Part shown: positions 61,494 to 62,772 of the stretch, in pieces | How positions within the stretch are numbered: position 1 is the first letter of the stretch | Layout: each line of letters opens with the position of its first letter | NCBI GenBank assembly: GCA_910583755.1 | Contig: CAJTZO010000015.1 | Coordinates: 1 to 62,772, forward strand | Source of the DNA: an uncultured Clostridia bacterium | GTDB lineage: Bacteria; Bacillota; Clostridia; Lachnospirales; Anaerotignaceae | Length of the DNA: 62,772 nt | Direction of reading: 5' to 3' | The notes under the pieces: model-generated | Database searches by the model: none | What the model saw: the letters and a program-made list of their open reading frames with translations, nothing else | Told to the model about the DNA's origin: nothing | Made by a program: the position numbers and the translations under genes

Positions 61494-62180
61494 TTATTTA
61501 TCATAAACTCCCATTCTATCATGTATTACAAACAGCCTTAACATGGTACCTGTCAACAACAACTCCCCTTTTTCATTGCCTTTGAGTGCACCCTTATCCA
61601 TAAGTTTTTGTACAGTTGGTTTTGCCCAATCCGGCATATTGTCATCCATATAATTGTAAATCATTTCTTCTGTCCCTTCTTCCTTTTCACTTTCTGATAT
61701 TCTCTTTTTAAAATCCAGCCATTGCACCTGATTTCTTACAAAAGGTTCCGGGCATAATTTTCCAGTCACATCATAGTGACGAATCACATTTTCTAGTGGA
61801 ATGTTGTATTTTTCCATAAGCCTTCTTACTAACATAATCGCTGTCCTTTGTGTTTGCTCATTTATGTAATATTGACCGTTGTTATCTTTTTCGCTGCACA
61901 TCTCGACTCCTATACTGTTGTCATTTCTGCATTTTTCATGCCTGTAGCTTTTTGCTCCGCAATGCCAAGCTGTATCAGTATCTTTTACACTTTGTATGAT
62001 ATTACTTTCATCTACAAAATAATGTGCAGAAGCATTTCTATTGGATTGCGAAAAATAAGTTCCATTTCCCTGTGCAGTATCTCCATTATTTGCCGTATAA
62101 TGCACTACAATGTATTGTATTGGCTGTTTTCTACCTTTTGTGTAGTTACTTGTGTGTGCTACTATTTCTTTGATTTCCAT
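61494..62180 (-). CDS. Phage N-acetylmuramoyl-L-alanine amidase (endolysin)
   Basis: 228 aa. Amidase_2 domain with zinc residues His in IVVHYTAN, His in VIRHYDVTGKLCP and the adjacent Cys; SIGVEMCSEKDN is in the core. C-terminal part (about 170-228) is a small helix-rich region. Start ATG 62180 (GGTGATACC upstream); the frame runs back to 62327 but this extra part overlaps the DUF4406 gene in another frame. Cleaves the amide between MurNAc and the stem peptide for host lysis. No holin was found next to it. Confidence 0.85.
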   Translation of the reverse strand: MEIKEIVAHTSNYTKGRKQPIQYIVVHYTANNGDTAQGNGTYFSQSNRNASAHYFVDESNIIQSVKDTDTAWHCGAKSYRHEKCRNDNSIGVEMCSEKDNNGQYYINEQTQRTAIMLVRRLMEKYNIPLENVIRHYDVTGKLCPEPFVRNQVQWLDFKKRISESEKEEGTEEMIYNYMDDNMPDWAKPTVQKLMDKGALKGNEKGELLLTGTMLRLFVIHDRMGVYDK

Positions 62181-62514
62181 AGGTATCACCTGAATCCTTT
62201 TCGTAAATAATATCCAATCCATATGCTTTTGCTGCTTCATGCTCAATTCTGCAACCTCTTGCATTTTCCCAGCCTTTACAAAAATAAACTGTATGACAGT
62301 TTGACATATTTTCAAGAGATTTCGCAAGAAAACACAAAGGAATTTGTACTACTCCCCTTTTTTTCATATTTTCTTGTTTGTACCATTCGTCAGTAAATAA
62401 GGTATTCACTACTTTATATCCTTTTTTTGTTAAAACTTTGATAGCTTTTTCTCTTGTTTCAACGATTTCTTGTTCTGTTTTCCCATTCATTGGTTGTGAT
62501 AACATTGCTTTCAT
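62146..62514 (-). CDS. DUF4406-domain protein
   Basis: 122 aa. MKAMLSQPMNGKTEQEIVETRE at the N-terminus, and CFLAKSLENMSNCHTVYFCKGWENARGCRIEHEAAKAYG match the nucleoside deoxyribosyltransferase-like DUF4406 family, common in phages. AGGAGG precedes the ATG. Overlaps the amidase start by 35 bases. Role may be nucleotide or base salvage; not established. Confidence 0.75.
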   Translation of the reverse strand: MKAMLSQPMNGKTEQEIVETREKAIKVLTKKGYKVVNTLFTDEWYKQENMKKRGVVQIPLCFLAKSLENMSNCHTVYFCKGWENARGCRIEHEAAKAYGLDIIYEKDSGDTYGNQRNSSTHK

Positions 62515-62534
62515 ATAAAATTCCTCCTATTTTT

Positions 62535-62770
62535 TTAATCCTTTTTTGGTTTCAGATAAAGCAGTGCCTGTTTACTATCTGCAATTCCTTGTGTGGTAGG
62601 GTCATTAATATAGCCCACAACTGCCACAACAAGATAGTTTTTATTATTTCTGTACCATCTTCTTGTATTACTTTCACTTCTTCTGTTTTTTCTGGAATCT
62701 CCACTTCTTCCAAAATCGGTCTGCCATAAATATCTTTTTCCCATCTATCTTTCCAGTCATCTTCATAAAC
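62535..62770 (-). pseudogene. Phage protein 3' part, apparent frameshift, 5' end beyond the window
   Basis: In one frame the sequence from the window edge codes for acidic residues such as YEDDWKDRWEKDIYGRP and VKVIQEDGTEI, then becomes poor. In the frame one base back the C-terminus reads KNYLVVAVVGYINDP and ends in TAA at 62535. The switch lies near an AAAAA run (about 62640-62646). A frame change by -1 on the A-run joins both halves. It may be a programmed shift, a mutation or a sequencing error. Confidence 0.5.
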
Positions 62771-62772
62771 GT

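Noticed and set aside
62181..62327. Long N-terminal extension of the phage amidase
   Set aside because: This stretch is the coding sequence of the DUF4406 gene in another frame and matches no amidase.

Overview
The window is low-GC DNA from an anaerobic Gram-positive bacterium of the Clostridia, most likely Lachnospirales-like. This is inferred from the gene content: type III glutamine synthetase, a ferredoxin-dependent 2-oxoacid oxidoreductase, rpsO-pnp-M16 peptidase order, long ZapA followed by a U32 peptidase, a SEDS/PBP pair, S-layer-homology anchoring and DUF1540/DUF378/DUF6514 small proteins. I cannot name the species from the sequence.

Layout. 1-9000: tgt with a small unknown partner, a THUMP rRNA methyltransferase, an ilvD-transporter operon with a divergent GntR regulator, an Rrf2 regulator with a flavin-type oxidase that has two near-identical operators in front of it, an isochorismatase-family hydrolase and a DUF1540 peptide. 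9000-16100: rpsO-pnp (with a long hairpin between them), M16 peptidase, DUF378, dapF, hflX, DUF6514. 16100-22650: type III glutamine synthetase, then an operon of a P-loop ATPase and four subunits of a VOR-type oxidoreductase. 22700-30260: acyltransferase, ZapA with a long coiled coil, U32 peptidase, SEDS protein and transpeptidase. 30500-33150: AraC regulator divergent from an oligo-1,6-glucosidase. 33180-41240: a minus-strand block with HD and nucleotidyltransferase proteins, a hemerythrin/CheX-like/repeat/REC fusion, a lone solute-binding lipoprotein and a hybrid histidine kinase. 41500-45600: RtcB, then panG-panB-panC. 45620-50400: a 1573-residue S-layer-anchored adhesin-like protein. 50580-56400: small HTH protein, asnB, a permease, an unknown membrane protein and glycerate kinase. 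56400-60500: a 1.2-kb extremely AT-rich gap and a TRAP transporter operon. 60660-62772: a 40-residue basic peptide gene, then a tRNA-Pro 3' fragment that marks a prophage end, followed by phage endolysin, DUF4406 and a frameshifted phage gene running off the window.

Metabolic links: IlvD makes 2-ketoisovalerate, PanB consumes it for pantothenate, and the VOR-type enzyme oxidises branched-chain 2-oxoacids. The transporter beside ilvD belongs to the family that includes the ketopantoate carrier PanS. GlnN and AsnB handle nitrogen assimilation.

The most unusual things are: (1) a dispersed family of about 130-220-bp intergenic elements (at least six copies plus remnants) with terminal inverted repeats, a chain of hairpins, compensatory changes in stems, loop-loop complementarity and in one case a 22-bp flanking direct repeat; (2) the hemerythrin-CheX-like-repeat-receiver fusion, downstream of a kinase coupled to a solo binding protein; (3) the prophage boundary in tRNA-Pro; (4) the AT-rich palindromic island before the TRAP operon.
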